A DNA stretch of 64,000 nucleotides from Cryptomeria japonica (GCF_030272615.1 NC_081406.1:481769900-481833899); one strand, 5' to 3'; counted from the first letter of the stretch, positions 11,436 to 25,640 are shown. Made by a program: numbers and translations. Notes: generated from the letters alone by a model not told the origin.

Positions 11436-14400
11436 TGTAATGACCAAAAAGGAAATTGGGCAAGGATATAAGCCAAGAAAGCATGATTTAAAAAAAAAAA
11501 TAGTTAGGATAAATATTAATAACTATAAAAATACTAGCACAAGCTATGAATATACGACATCTTGCCACAACTTGATGATGCACAAGAAAAATGTTAGTTT
11601 CAAAACATCATCTAACCATGGAGGAACACTTGGAATGCCTTAGGGATGGTCAACAAGGAGTTTGGACCTTACAATATTGTATTAAATACTATAAGACTTC
11701 ACACAAAGAACTTGACCATCTCCTCGGTCCTGGGTACGATTATCAGCTTCCTACGAACACAAGCACACAAATTGATGCAATTGACACCCTAATTTTTTAT
11801 TTACAATGCAAATGGATCATCACAAAGGCTCCCTAGACTCACTATGACCCAATGACAAACTTCCAAGAACTAGGTTTTCTCATTTAGGGCCTCAAAAACC
11901 CTATCAATAAAGAATAGAGGATATTGGTGCCCCAAGTGGGCTAAGGTTCTCAACTGGCACACTAGCACCCCAAAAGAACACTAATGTGGCACAATAGAGT
12001 CCTCTAGCTCTAGGAATAACTTAGTTATATGGGCATATTAGTATCCATTTTGGGCATCGACATCTTGAAGATAACCTCATGCATTGTAGTCCTCTCTAAC
12101 ACACTAATGTGATTGTCAGTAAGCAATTCAAAGGTAAAATCTGATTTCTAGGACACCACAAATAGAGTGGAATAGACTAGAGGTGCCCACAAATATTTAG
12201 GAACATGAACATGCCAATAAAACTTGGGGAAGAAGGATGAAAATCAATTCCCCTAGACACTAGATGTCATTGACGATCAAAGGAGAAGATATGGAGATGC
12301 TTAATGATCTTTCCAACATACTAAAATATTGCCCTAAGATAAATTTTTTTCAAGAAAATGAAACAACAATTTTGAACATTTACAAGCCTTTATAAGATGT
12401 CCTTAAAGTCCTCAAATGGACTTGTAATGACACATATGACATAGAATGACACTATTATCTAGGCCAACAACATGAAGGATTTGCAACACCCTCCAAGATG
12501 ACTCTAACACAACTAGATTTGTGTTAAAACCCACTGTAATATTCCTACATACATTTAACCATTTCACAACATTCAAAATGGAAGGAAAGATGCAACATCT
12601 CTCATAATTTTTACCAACACCAATACACACAAATTACATTACTCTTTAATTTACATTTGATTACAATCCTTGTGAAGAAGGTTCAATATACAATTATACA
12701 AATTGCATAGAAGAGGACACAAGGTCACTGAGTTATATATTTGTAATAACTGAAATAAATTGAAAGCATAAAATCAAAGGTGAGTGGAGAGAGCCCAAGG
12801 TTGACTATGATGTTAAAGTCTCTGGTCCATAATAGTGGTTATACACACCACCCAACCATGTGGAACCTATAGGTCCACCCCACCATGATATGGAGATAAT
12901 TTCACATGGCCCAAACATAAAATACACATAATACACAAGGGGAGATATGATTGCATACACACCAATTACAAAGTATGCACATCATGCAATATGATAGAGT
13001 GGACACCAAAATGGAAAGGAATACAACATCTCTTACGTGCTACTCAACCTACATTAAGACTTCGGTGCTAGAGTGGAACTTAGGGAGTGTCATCACATGA
13101 ACACAAAGGGATGACCTCACGTGAAACCTAATATCCTTTCATATGTATAAGGATACTCAATTAGACATGATCCAATTCTCCACAAGTGAGCATGTCTTCC
13201 CAATTCATCCTCAAGCTATATGAGTGCTCAAGGGATGAAAGGGACATTCATTATCTTTTTTAGTTTATTACCCATATTTTATTAATTATCACTTGATTAG
13301 ATGACTCCCCACACTATGATTGTCAACGCGTCACTTTGGGCCAAGGATACCCTAGGATTTACTCCCTCAGACCACTCTAGTACCTAATGCTAAGATCATC
13401 ATGTTCTTTATCAACATGCAAACAAAATCAAATCAACAATATAACTCTCACATTTTACAACTTATCCACAACTTAAACCAATTCCTCAATTCTCAAGAGC
13501 AACATGAAACAAGAACCAAATTAATTCAAATCTAAAAATTCTTACAATAATTCCATTATTCCATATTATAATCAATTGATATTTGGTAATAATTACACTT
13601 TTAACACCTTTTCACTTTCACCAAAAAATAAAAAAGGACCAATCCTCCATTAAAATAGCTCAAAAACTCATAACAATTCAAAATGAAGAAACCAAAAATC
13701 TAAGAATACCCTTCTAGTCCTTAGGTTCCCAACACCCTTTTCCTATAATAAAATCCACAAATTACCCATCCTATAGAAAATTAGGCATGGTAACAATGTA
13801 AAATAAAAATTTCTCAAAAAATTATCATAACATTAATCTACTAAATCAAATGAAATGGTTTAAACAAATAAAATGTTTCTCTTAACAATTCAAATCATTT
13901 ACAAAAAATAGAATTAAAAAGATAGAGAAATGAGGTTCCTACCTCAAGTTTGAACCAAATTTGAAACTTTGAATTCTCCAAACACACCAAACAAGAGGGA
14001 AAATCCACATGTAGAGTAGCACAATCCCCTCCCAAATCTTATCCTATTGCAGCAATTCTCATCAAATTCCCCTCACAACTAACTTCACAATTAAAATTCC
14101 AAATTTCACGCATAGAGAGGATTTCATGCTCTCTAAAACTCAACAATTAACTACTAAGTATAAAATGAGCTAGTTTCCCTTTATAGAACCCCATTGACAT
14201 TTTTCCTTTTCTGAAAATAATAACTTAAATAATATTTTTAATTCCCAAATATATCTATTTTGTGCTATTTATGCAATGAATTTGACAATGAATATACATA
14301 AGTACCCATATTGATTTTCATATACTAAATTTCCAATTAAAACAATAAAACTCATTTCTACATTAAATTTTATGAAAAATGTAAAATGACATAGACATTC

Positions 14401-14479
14401 AAAATCTCTTCACTAGTTGATCACCTAGGGGATTAGGCTTTTTTGGAACATCATTGATCATGGTATCTGAGGTATAACA
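11436..14479 (-). mobile_element. gypsy-B 5' LTR, about 3.04 kb
   Basis: Minus strand starts TGTTATACCTCAGATACC at 14479 and ends TTGGTCATTACA at 11436, next to a Met-type PBS. A TATAAAGGG box lies at 14185-14177. No supported gene is inside; small frames such as 14538-14756 and 12412-12630 have no known motif. Length suits the long-LTR gypsy elements of plants. The right end is less sure than the left because no partner LTR is visible. Confidence 0.6.
14177..14185 (-). promoter_or_regulatory. TATA box of the gypsy-B LTR
   Basis: Minus-strand TATAAAGGG about 300 bp into the LTR. Confidence 0.5.
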
Positions 14480-14605
14480 TTATTATCACATGGAAAATCA
14501 TACTCTATTGAATACTAAAAATAAGGTATAGTGGGAATTGACTAGTGTAATATCTCCTTTTAACCACCATTGGGGTATACTAAAACCTGTGGACTTAGGT
14601 GAAGT

Positions 14606-15863
14606 TGATATGCCATGCCCCTGCCTAATACCTCCTAAAACCATTCTTAAAAGACAAAGTCTACAAAGTAAAACTAAAATTGATCAAACAAAAAATTGTC
14701 TTATTTATAACACATCACAATTTTCCAATATCCGGTTGATAATCATTAAAACTTGATCAACAAATATGCGATACAATAATCTATAAGTTAACAAACATAA
14801 GACAAATAATTTACAAATATCCACATGGGTCAAGAGGAGCCACAAATAGATCAAGAGGCATAAGCAACAATTATTAAGGGGTGTGATTATATTTAATGCA
14901 TCAATACCCTTAAGAATTATTTATTAAGGCTGAGCAATGCATGCAAGGGTTAACAACAAAGTGATTAATTGAAGAGTGGCATCCCTTGTGATTAGTTGAA
15001 TGGAATCTCTTCCATTGTGGAGGAGTATTATTCATTACCCTTTGAAGCTAGAAAAAGGAGAATTCCATTTGAAGTTTGGCATCAATAGAAGAAGAGAGGT
15101 TTTGTCATATACTTATATATCTTAGTATAAACAACATATCAGATTGATATAAGGCAAATAATGGACTTGTGCGTAAACTAGTATTGGGTATACAATAGGG
15201 AAAATACTATTATGCATCTATATTCTATAATGTTCCAACAAGATATTAATGAACTTTGTAAATTTATTATATTTTCTTATTTAAAAGTTATGTTTATCTA
15301 TTCTTTATTCCCACAAGCAATCATATGGGAATGAAAGGAGATAGGATAGGGAGAGGCAATAGACCATTTCTCTCAAATTTAGTAGACCACCTAGGGGATG
15401 GAATTATCAAAGAAGTATGTTCCTTCCATTTGTGGGTCAAGGGGTGAGTTGTCTTAGTTGGATTTATGCACTCTTGGTCTTAATTGGGCTAAACAGTCTT
15501 CGGGCATCCTTTGTGGTTTCCTCTCCAAATCCTACTATGGTTAATGATGGGAAAATAACTATTGATGCTTGGTTTTTAAAGTTAAAAAATTTATTGTATG
15601 ATTTATCTAAATAGATTAAGATGATTATGGATATATATGCACTTATATTTGATGTTGGATCCTTAACCCTAATATATATAACTAGTTTTATGAATTATAT
15701 TTCAAATATTTTCTAACATGATTGTAGGACCTAAACCAATATTTATCTTGATAAAGACATTTTATTGGTAAAGATATAATTCTAACTATATTATGTTTCT
15801 TATTTTAATTGAACATTTGATTTTAGGGCAAGATTAAGGACCATCCCAAAAGGGGACACTACA
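14606..15863 (+). mobile_element. LTR1 of the non-coding gypsy-like element
   Basis: Starts TGATATGCCATGCCCC and ends GGGGACACTACA, directly before AT and a TGGTATCAGAG primer site. It aligns with LTR2 at several blocks, including AATGCATGCAAGGGTTAACAA near 14936 and AGTGATTAATTGAAGAGTGG. Confidence 0.75.
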
Positions 15864-15865
15864 AT

Positions 15866-15876
15866 TGGTATCAGAG
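15866..15876 (+). other. Primer-binding site
   Basis: TGGTATCAGAG, initiator-Met type, two bases after the LTR1 end. Confidence 0.75.
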
Positions 15877-17093
15877 AATTGATCCTGCCAACATGTAGGG
15901 AAAATGATAAACTTAGTTTAAAAATAATAATTCCAACTTCAATGTCATTTATAACATCTATTTACATACTTTACAAGATTTGATAGTATTTGGCCTCTTA
16001 TATTGCAAAGTGACAAGGCTAAATGAAAATCAAGAGAGCTAAATGATTCATGACATGGCAATATTGTCCCCTATTGAAGAGGACAATGATATCTAGGTTG
16101 AATAAGGAATGCATGAAGTAATGAAAAGAGAGTAAAGTGTTGTTTACAAATTTGTTGAGATAGTGGTAGTGAGGTTGTAGAGAAGTATAGGAAGTGTTCC
16201 CTTATGAATAACCATAAAAACTATGAAACATGAATACACATCATAGACCCTATATATATCAAGAAATGATGAGTAATATAAAAATGTTGCGACAACCTTG
16301 TGAAGGTACATATGAATAACATATAACAAGTCTGAGATTCACCATAAATGACATTATAAAGACCCTTGTAAATCAATAGAGGAGGTTGTTGAAAATAATA
16401 ACATTACATTTCATATCATAAAAACAAGATTAGTTTGACATACATATATACATCCCAAGTAAAACTCATGAATGTCAAATAAAACAAGTTTGTGGTAAGT
16501 ACACACTAACACACTACTGTTGACATCAATTTAAATTTTTTTATGTAATTAAGAGTTTAATGTCATAATGAACATTTATGGTTATTATTCTCTAATCCTT
16601 CTAGACTTGGTGAAGATAAACTATTAGGAGAAACTCAAGATAAGTTAATATGAAGCTTTTGGTGTTGAGGAGCACATTAAGTTGTTGCTACAACCTTATT
16701 TCCTCAAGATATGGAAACAATTTATCCAACCAATAATAATTGATCTCAACAATAAAACTTGAAAGATGTCCATTGAAAACCCTTTTGTTCCTTTGGAAAA
16801 TGAAGAGAAAACATATTCATATATCATTACATCGATGCGTGCCATGCTTCTAATCCTCATATTGATATATGAAAAACTCAAACTTTGTCAATTCCCAAAT
16901 TGGTTATAACTTGCATTTGAATTAATGGTAAAAACATATGTCTTAGATTGAGTTTGCAAGAATGGGTTATGGATTAGAGTCCCAAAAGGGTTAGAGTTAG
17001 TATACATCTAACCTTTTTCCTTTAAAGTCATCTTGAACCGCTCTCTCTATGATCAAACCATCATTTCTTAAGGACAAGCAATATTGGGAAGAG
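15877..17093 (+). other. Internal domain without coding capacity
   Basis: After TTGATCCTGCC, a phrase often seen downstream of gypsy primer sites, no frame longer than about 60 codons and no gag, protease or RT motif is found. Just before LTR2, AGGACAAGCAATATTGGGAAGAG resembles in position and composition the purine tract of chromovirus-like gypsy elements. Confidence 0.6.
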
Positions 17094-19529
17094 TGTAATA
17101 TCATACCCCCACCTAATACCTCCTCAAAACATTCTTAAAAGATAGAATATATATAAAGTAAAACTAAAATCGATCAAATAGAAAATTTTCTTATTTTTAA
17201 GGAATCAAATTTTTTCTAGTCTCCAGCCAACAATCATTAAGTCCTAAAGTAATCTATGTTTTTGATTCAACAAGAAAGGGCCCTGATCCCATATAGTCAA
17301 TAACACAACAAAACCATCAAAAGGAAACCACCAGCATAGAACAACTAGGAGTGCACAACAAAAAAAACCATTGGACACATATAATTAAAAACATAATATT
17401 AAAATACCCTTTTGAGAATCGGTGAATAGAATTAAGACTACCAAAAATATTAATTATCCAACCATAACACTTAAGAGACATGGAAGCCATTAATGTATCA
17501 GAATATAAAGCCTTACTAAAACCATAACAACAAAAAAAACAACCTAAACCTATACCCACCCAAAAAAATAAGCAGAGACAACAAACTATTCCTTTTGGTC
17601 TTTAATAAGACCCCAATTCTTTTTTGTAGGTTTCTTCTTCCAATATTCAATTTTAGGAACACAGTCTTTAGGATCTTCTTGGTTTTGATCATTAGAGCCT
17701 ATGATTTTCTTTTGTTCTTTCTTTATTTTAATTTGGCCCGAGACCACTCCCATCACAACCTTTCACATGATCTCATTAGTAATCAAAGTAAGATTCTTCA
17801 CCCCATGCTCCAGGTTCCTTTTTCTAGCTCTAAATCACTTGGCTCTGGTTTCAAGGTCCTTTAATCTAAGCTACATTTCAGCAACTTGAGTCTTGAGGTT
17901 AGCTAGAACATATCATCGATATTAATAGGGGCATTAACGAGGCTTGAGTATTCTCATCTTTCTCTTGTTCATCTATAATTCCCATATCCCACATCACAAG
18001 TCATCCTTGACTTCATTCCTTGCCTCCTAAACAAAAATGTCATCCTTAAATTTCTCCATATCCTATTCATAATCACTATACTCTGACTCACTATTTTCAT
18101 TATTCTCCAAAAGAAATACTTGTTCAGAAGGGATCTCAATCTCCTCTTCCTCCTTAGGGTTTTATTTGATTTTTATATCCTTTTCTCAGAGCCTATCAGA
18201 CCTACGACTCCCCTAAGAAATGTCCTATTTAGCAATGTCTTGCATGTGAACCTCCTCAACCGTAGACTCCATAGTCGGGTCATCCAGGTCAATAGTGGCA
18301 TTTTTGGCTTTAGAAGGCTTATCTGTCTTTCTAATTTTGGAAATCCTAGGTTTAAGGCTAGTGGACTTATGTTTCTTAGGAGTAGGCTTGAGGAGTTCTC
18401 CATCCCCTATTTTCCTGTAGGGATTAATCACTTTCTTGCCTTTTCTCTTTTTAGATAAACTAGGCAATAAAAAGAAGACAAAAAATTTACTTGAAGAGAC
18501 ACGCGGATCAAGAGGAGCCATGACTATATCAAGAGGCATAAGAAACAATAATAAAGGGGTGCAATTATATTTAATGCATCAATCCTATTAAGATTTTTTC
18601 ATTAAGGCTAGGCAATGCATGCAAGGGTTAACAACGAAGTGATTAATTGAAGAGTGGTGTCCCTTGTTATTAGTTGAAGAGTGGCATCTCTTGCAAGGTG
18701 GAGGGGTGTGATTACTTACACATGGAATCCATTTGAAGGAAGGCATCAATAAAAGAAGAGATGTTTTATCATACACTTATATATATCTGAGTATAAACAG
18801 TAGATCAAATTGATCTAAGGTAAATGAAAAACTTGTGCATTAACAAGATATGCAATAGGGAAAATGTTGTTATGCATCTATATTCTTTAATATACCTTCC
18901 ATTGGAAGATATTAGTAAAATTTATAAATTTGTTACATTTTCTTAATTAATAAATAAGCTTATCTATTATTTATTCCCAAAAGCAATCTTATGGGAATGA
19001 GAGGAAATATGATAGGGAGAGGTAATCGATCAACTCCCTCAAATTAAGCAGGCCAACCCAAGGTATAGAATTATCAAAGAAGGATGTCCTTGATGCTTGT
19101 GGTCCAAGGAGCGAGTTGTATTAGTTGGATGTTGCACTCTCATGGGGTTAATTGGGATGTACAGTCTTGAGACACCCTTTGTGGTTTCCTCTCTAAACCT
19201 TACTATGGTTAATTATAGGAAATGAAACTATTGGTGTTTGGTTTCTAAAGTTCAAAAATCTATTGCTTGATTTATATAAATAGACTAAGATGATTATTGA
19301 TAAATGCACTTATATTTAATGTTGGATCCCTAATCCTAATAGAAATAATTAGTTTTATGATTTTTATTTCAAATACTGTCTAACATGATTCCAGGACCTA
19401 AATAAAGATTTATCTTGATAAAGACATTTTATTGGTAAATATATAATCCTAACTATATTTTGTTTCTTATTTTAATTAAACTTGTGATTAGGGGCAAGAT
19501 TAAGGATCATCATAAAATGGGACACTACA
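17094..19529 (+). mobile_element. LTR2 of the non-coding element, enlarged by an insert
   Basis: Starts TGTAATATCATACCCCC and ends GGGACACTACA. Its left 160 bp and its right 1.05 kb align with LTR1, while about 17254-18472 have no counterpart there. By eye the shared parts differ at many positions, implying an old insertion. Confidence 0.7.
17254..18472 (-). pseudogene. 1.2 kb insert in LTR2 with a lysine-rich coding-like strand
   Basis: The segment is absent from LTR1. On the minus strand a single frame can be followed from about 18475 to 17600 through several stops: a Lys/Pro-rich part (KKRKGKKVINPYRK, KPTPKKHKSTSLKPRISK), an acidic part with SESEYSDYE, then a charged helix-like stretch ending GLIKDQKE and a stop near 17590. 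I do not recognise the family. It could be a captured host gene fragment or part of another element's linker. No terminal inverted repeats or clear target duplication were found. Confidence 0.4.
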
Positions 19530-19574
19530 TTATACCTTGTACTTGCAATCACTCAAAGCACATCAAGGGTACCT

Positions 19575-20640
<1,066 letters not shown>

Positions 20641-20641
20641 G

Positions 20642-21421
20642 TGATGCAGGAGAATCCCCGGTTCTTGGCAATCTTGCATCAACCCAAAATATTTCTTTTC
20701 AGTTTGTTTTCTATTTTGCAGTTTCAACATTTCTTTTTGCATTTTCTTGCATTTGCTCACCGGATCTTGCAGAGCTGGACTTTGCTTGTGAACATGATTA
20801 TCTTCCTTATTCCTAAACCGTGGGATGTTTGGATAATTTTCTAGTAGGTTATCACTTCCGAATTTTGAGATAATTTTCTGGCTTAGAACATTGGAACCGC
20901 TTGGGCCTATTTGTTGTTGGAAAATCTTGCGGATCCTTCTTGTAGCTTGCAGAGCCCTAGTTCATTGATTCCAATCTTCCTTGGCGTGTGGCCGCCCTTT
21001 CATCTGATCCACATTTCTTCCTTTGTATTTTCTGGAGGAATCTCTTTGGCGGAGGCTGACCTGATGGTTTACACGTTTCATCATGTTCATCATTGTTTGA
21101 TTCCTCTTGGGCCAACCCGGATCCCTCTTGACCATATAAATCAATGTAATTTCACATCATAGATTATCAGAGAGAATATAAAAGATATATCTTAAGATTT
21201 AGAGGTTTGAAGTTGATTGATTCTATAATTGAGCATGTATATAGCAGGCCAGTGAGCCAAATCTTGTATCCCAGATGTTATCGGTTATTTGTAATCAGTT
21301 TTCATGATCTAATTCATCCAATTTTGCATTGCCTCCATCATCTTGCCTTGCTTTAGTTGTGCTTACTCTTGCTGCACAGTCCAAATTGATCTCATTGAGG
21401 TCCCTCCTAACTGTGACTGCA
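20642..21421 (+). mobile_element. Chromovirus 5' LTR, 780 bp
   Basis: Starts TGATGCAGGAGAATCC and ends GTGACTGCA, followed by CCAAG and the primer site. TATAAA is at 21135-21140. It lacks a partner copy in the window. Confidence 0.75.
21135..21140 (+). promoter_or_regulatory. TATA box of the chromovirus LTR
   Basis: TATAAA about 490 bp into the LTR and 280 bp before its end. Confidence 0.5.
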
Positions 21422-21426
21422 CCAAG

Positions 21427-21438
21427 TGGTATTAGAGC
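21427..21438 (+). other. Chromovirus primer-binding site
   Basis: TGGTATTAGAGC, one base different from the initiator-Met type TGGTATCAGAGC. Confidence 0.75.
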
Positions 21439-21495
21439 GAGATTTTGTTTCGGAGATTGTGTTGTCCTAAAATTTTTGTTGTGGGGTTGCAGACC

Positions 21496-22783
21496 ATGGA
21501 TCTAACCTGCAACTGCAGAGGACTAGCTTGAAGATAGCGCAAAGAGGAAATAGGAATGGTGGAAAACATGGGAATGCAATCTCTACTGTGATGGAAATGC
21601 TAAGAGGAATTGTAGCTCAGTTGGAAGCCATTGAGACATCCCAGAGAAGAGGTTGACATATTGAAGATGTGAGTGAAGATGAAGAAGAAGTACCGACAGA
21701 ACAAGTAGCAAATCCACCAGCGATTGATCCAAATGAAGGAAGGCTCTTGAAGGTTTTGAGTAGGGTGAACACTAAACCACATTTTACCCCACTGGAGTAT
21801 AATGGAAAGTTGGTTTCAGATGAATTAATGAATTGGATCTAAGAGATGGAGTAGTACTTTGATTTTGAAAACACCACAGAAGAAAGAAAGGTGAAATATG
21901 CCTGTACTCAGTTGAAAGGTCATGCATATTTTTGGTGGGAACATTTGCAGGTTGATGGACATAGAAGAGGTAAAGAGAAGATTAAATCATGGGAGTGAAT
22001 GGTTTCCAAGTTGAAATTGAAGTTTATGCCAGCTGATTATCAAGTAAATTTATTCTGAAAGTTGCATAACTTGAAGCAGAAGGAATCTAGTGTGAAGGAG
22101 TATACAGAAGCATTCTGCAAGTTGAATATCAGATTCAGACATGTCGATGATGAGATTGAACATGTTTTGAGATATTTGAATGGATTACAAATGTGTATAT
22201 AGGATGAAATCAGTTTAATCAAGTTGCAGAGTGTTCAATAGGCTTACTAATATGCCTTGAAAGTAGAGGAGAAGTTGAACAAAAGACATGAGTAGATATA
22301 GAGAGGTAGAGGTGAAGGTTTTCCGAATGAAGATTTAAAGGAGGAAGAGGAACATGTATAGATCAGAACAAGGACAAGGAAGTAAGCAAGGATGGTAACT
22401 CATACCAAAAGGATGACATAAATTTCTACCAGAGAAGAGAACTTGATGGTTACCGAAATGAAAATTTTGGAAAAGATGACAAAAGATAAGATAAGAGAGT
22501 GTTTAGAGGAACTTGCTTTAAGTGTGGAGGAGAAGGACATCAAGCTTTCAAATGTAAGAAGACAAAGAACACTAGGAGAACAACATTGGTAGAAGAAAGC
22601 CCCACTAGATCAGCTAACAAACTGGAAGACGAAGAATTGTTGATGATGAGGAGAGATTTGTGTCATACCAAAGAGGATGAACAACCCTTGCAGAGGAGAA
22701 ATTTTTTCAAGACCAGATGTAAGGTATCCAGTAAGTGCTGTAAAGTAGTTATTGATAGTGGTAGTTCAAACAATTTTGTTTAA
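21496..22783 (+). pseudogene. gag: Chromovirus Gag, CCHC knuckle and protease start
   Basis: The capsid-type region is readable from about 21520 (AISTVMEMLRGIVAQLEAIE, FTPLEYNGKL, ACTQLKGHAYFWWEHL) with at least eight stops, most of them TAG at sites where Gln or Trp would fit. A complete CCHC knuckle, CFKCGGEGHQAFKC, lies at 22513-22554. The protease active site VIDSGSSNNFV is at 22745-22780 and keeps its D-S-G, but a stop follows at once. The ATG at 21496 is in another frame from the main Gag reading, so the true start is not settled. Confidence 0.8.
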
Positions 22784-23343
22784 GAAGAAATGGTGAATAA
22801 ATTGAAGTTGGAAAGATTGAAACGCCCTAAGCCTTATCAGATAGCATGGATTTAGAATGATCATAAGTTGTTAGTAAGTGAGAAATGCTTGGTGAAATTA
22901 AAAATTAGGAATTATCAAGATGAAGTTTTGTGTGATATTATTCCTATAGATATTTGTTACCTTTTGTTGGGTAGACCTTGGCAGTTTGATAGTCAGACAA
23001 TACATGATTGAAGAAAGAACATATACACTATTGTAGCAAATGAGATGAAACAAACCTTGCTATCCTTGGAGGAGCCCCTAAAGAGTGAAGTCTATACAAA
23101 TGTTAGAATATGTTTGGTGGATGGAAGAAAATTCCTAGATTGAATGAGACATGTGAATGTGTGTTTTTCCTTAGTCCCTAAGAAGACTGGGAAACTAGAG
23201 CATGAAGAAGAACAATCGGAGGAGATAAAGGAGTTGCTGATAGAGTATGAGGACATCATTTTAGATAATGTGCCTAATGGATTACCACCTATGAGGAGTA
23301 TCAGTCACTGCATGGACCTAATTCCCAGAGCTAGTTTGCCTAA
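22784..23343 (+). pseudogene. Chromovirus protease distal part and RT N-terminus
   Basis: After the protease stop the frame continues with PIDICYLLLGRPWQFD near 22950, which is the C-terminal part of gypsy retropepsins (LLGRPW). A linker leads to the RT entry with NGLPPMRSISHCMDLIP at 23277-23328, equivalent to the usual GLPP.R...H.I.L.P block. Several in-frame stops are present. Confidence 0.75.
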
Positions 23344-24000
23344 CAAAGCTACACACTGAATGACACAGACAGAGAATGAAGAGTTGAATAGACAAGTGTA
23401 GGAATTGTTGAAGAAAGGTTTGATCAGAGAAATTTTGAGTCCCTATGCAGTACCAATAGTGTTATAACCTAAGAAGAATGGAGAATGGATGATGTGTACT
23501 GATCTAGAGCAATAAATAAGATCACAGTTAAGTACCAGTTTATTTTACCTAGGATGGATGACATAATGGATTGTTTAAGTAGAGCCAAATACTACATAAA
23601 GATAGACTCAAAGAGTGGATATCATCAGATCAAAATTAGAGAAGAAGATGAGTGGAAGACAACTTTCAAGACAAATGAAGGATTGTATGAATGGTTGGTG
23701 ATGCCTTTTGGGTTGACTAATGCACCAAGCACTTTCATGAGGTTGATGAAAGAGGTATTGAAGAAAATCTTGGGTAAGTTTGTTATTGTATATTTGGATG
23801 ACATTTTGATTTTCAGTAAGAGAAAATAGGAGCATTTGTTGCATTTAAGACAAGTTTTGCAGAGGTTGAGAGAAGAGAAGTTCTTGATAAATCTAAAGAA
23901 GTGCAGTTTCATGAAGGAAGAGTTGGTCTATTTGGGATTCATGATATCAATGGATGGATAGAAGATGGACCATGAGAAGGTAAAAGAAATTGTTGAATGA
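23344..24000 (+). pseudogene. pol: Chromovirus reverse transcriptase
   Basis: RT copies genomic RNA into cDNA. Seen here are [45 protein letters not shown] and the catalytic YLDD at 23791-23802, then FLINLKKCSF and YLGFMIS. Stops occur near 23400, 23466, 23511 and 23827, and there is a frameshift around 23510-23550. The catalytic aspartates are kept, so inactivation came from nonsense and frameshift changes. Confidence 0.88.
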
Positions 24001-24630
24001 CCTACACTAGAAAGCATTGCAGAGGTAAGATTATTTCATTGATTGGCTAGTTTCTACTGGAAGTTTATCAAAAAATTCAGTTCAATTTGTATCCCTATGA
24101 TTGAGACAATGAGAGGAGATAAGAAGGAATTCAAGTGGACCACCAGAGCAAATAAGAATTTTGAATTGCTAAAGCAGAAAGTGACTGAGCAGTCTATGTT
24201 AGCTTTACCGGATTTCAACAAAGTATTCCAAGTGGATTGTGATGCAAGAGAGAATGCAATTGGAGTCGTGTTAAGTCAGGAAGGGAGAGAAGTAACTTAT
24301 TTTAGTGAAAAGTTGAATGATGTTAGAAGGAGATATTCAATGTATGATCAGGAATTTTGTGCCATAGTTCAAGCGTTGAAAAAGTGGAGACATTACTTAT
24401 TGCTTAAGGAATTTGTGTTGTATACTGATCATCAAGCCTTGTAGTATTTGAATAGTTAGAGTAAGTTGAATCAAAGATATATGAGATGGGTAGATTTTTT
24501 GTAGAGTTACACCTTTGTGTTGAAGCATAGGAGTGAGAAGTCAAACAAAGTTGCTGATGCATTGAGTAGAAGAAGAAATTTTCTGACGATGAGAGTGACA
24601 GTATTAGGATTTGAAGAGTTGGAGACCTTG
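24001..24630 (+). pseudogene. pol: Chromovirus RNase H
   Basis: The RT connection (SFYWKFIKKFSSICIPM) leads into RNase H with FQVDCDARENAIGVVLSQ, YSMYDQEFCAIVQALKKWRHY and LYTDHQAL, which hold the usual Asp, Glu and Asp positions, then VADALSRR near 24555. TAG codons at 24442, 24457 and 24502 lie where Gln is usual in this family. The frame is otherwise open from 24043 to 24444. Confidence 0.88.
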
Positions 24631-25640
24631 TAAGATGATGACCCAGAGTTTGTAGAACCTTGGAAGGCATGTAGAGAACCAGTTATGGTAGATAGAAGTA
24701 AGTGATTGGATTATTTTATTCAGGATGGGCTGTTATTTAGAGGAGTTCAGTTGTGTATACCTAAAAGTTCTACGAGGGAGAATCTGATAAAGGAGAAGCA
24801 TAGTGGAGGATTAGTCAGACACTTTGGTGTTGACACAATAGTAGCATTGGTGAGTGAACATTAATTTTGGCCCTAGATTCATAAGGATGTTAGGAAATTT
24901 GTGTAGAGCTGTAGAATTTGTCAAGTTCCAAAAGGTAGTAGTCAGAATATGGGATTGTACAAACCTTTGATAGTACCAAAGAGACCTTGGGAAGAAATAA
25001 GCATGAATTTCATACTTGGATTGCCTAAGAAACATAGAGGGAATGATTCTATATTTGTGGTGGTGGATAGATTCTCGAAGATGGCTCATTTCATACCTTG
25101 TAAGAAAACAGCAGATGTAGTGCATGTAGTTGACTTATTTTTCATGGAAGTAGTGAGATTGCATAGATTACCTAAGAGAATAGCTTCAGATAGAGACACT
25201 AAGTTTGTTGGTTATTTTTGGAGGACACTTTGGAAGAAGATGCAGACAGATTTGGAGTTCAGTTCTACTTTTCACCCATAGACTAATGGACAGACAAAAG
25301 GTAGTAAACAAGAGTTTGGGAAATTTGTTGAGATGCTTAGTTGGAGCGAAGACTGGAAGTTGGGATTTGATTCTTGCACAAGCAGAGTTTGCCTACAATA
25401 ATTCAGTGAACAGGAGTACTAGAAGAAAACATTTTGAGATTGTCATTGTAGCATACCCTAGAGGTATATCAAAGGTCAGAGATATCAATAATGAAGATAG
25501 GAGAAGTGAAAAGGTAGAAGAATTTGCAGATCACATGAAGGCCTTGCATATTCAGGTTAAACAATATTTGGAGTATATGAACAACAAGTACAAGGAGAAA
25601 GAAAATGCAAAGATAAGACACAGAATTTGAAGTTGGCAAT
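24631..25640 (+). pseudogene. pol: Chromovirus integrase (zinc-binding and catalytic core)
   Basis: Integrase would insert the cDNA into the chromosome. An HHCC zinc module is seen as HSGGLVRHFG then CRICQ (24797-24926). The core has [11 protein letters not shown] with an Asn where the first catalytic Asp is usual, [29 protein letters not shown] and, after a stop, TNGQTKGSKQEFG. The third catalytic residue, normally Glu after TNGQTE, reads as Lys here. Several frameshifts follow 25260. Confidence 0.82.

Larger units (their letters stand above)
10815..14479 (-). mobile_element. Second gypsy element (gypsy-B): 5' LTR, PBS and protease fragment
   Basis: Minus-strand LTR (14479-11436), PBS (11433-11421), short leader, then a protease remnant that is cut at 10815 by the LTR of gypsy-T1. 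The rest of pol should lie beyond gypsy-T1 but is not visible. Gag is also absent between PBS and protease. TG...CA ends and a Met-type PBS support the call. Confidence 0.65.
14606..19529 (+). mobile_element. Non-coding LTR element (short internal domain, LARD/TRIM-like)
   Basis: Two diverged direct LTRs (14606-15863 and 17094-19529) flank an internal region of about 1.2 kb that has a Met-type PBS and a purine tract but no gag or pol. LTR starts share CC.CCTAATACCTCCT and both end GGGACACTACA. LTR2 is longer because of a 1.2 kb insert. The five bases flanking the element (GAAGT, TTATA) do not match, so the duplication has decayed or one end is misplaced. The element would have needed proteins in trans. 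Confidence 0.7.
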
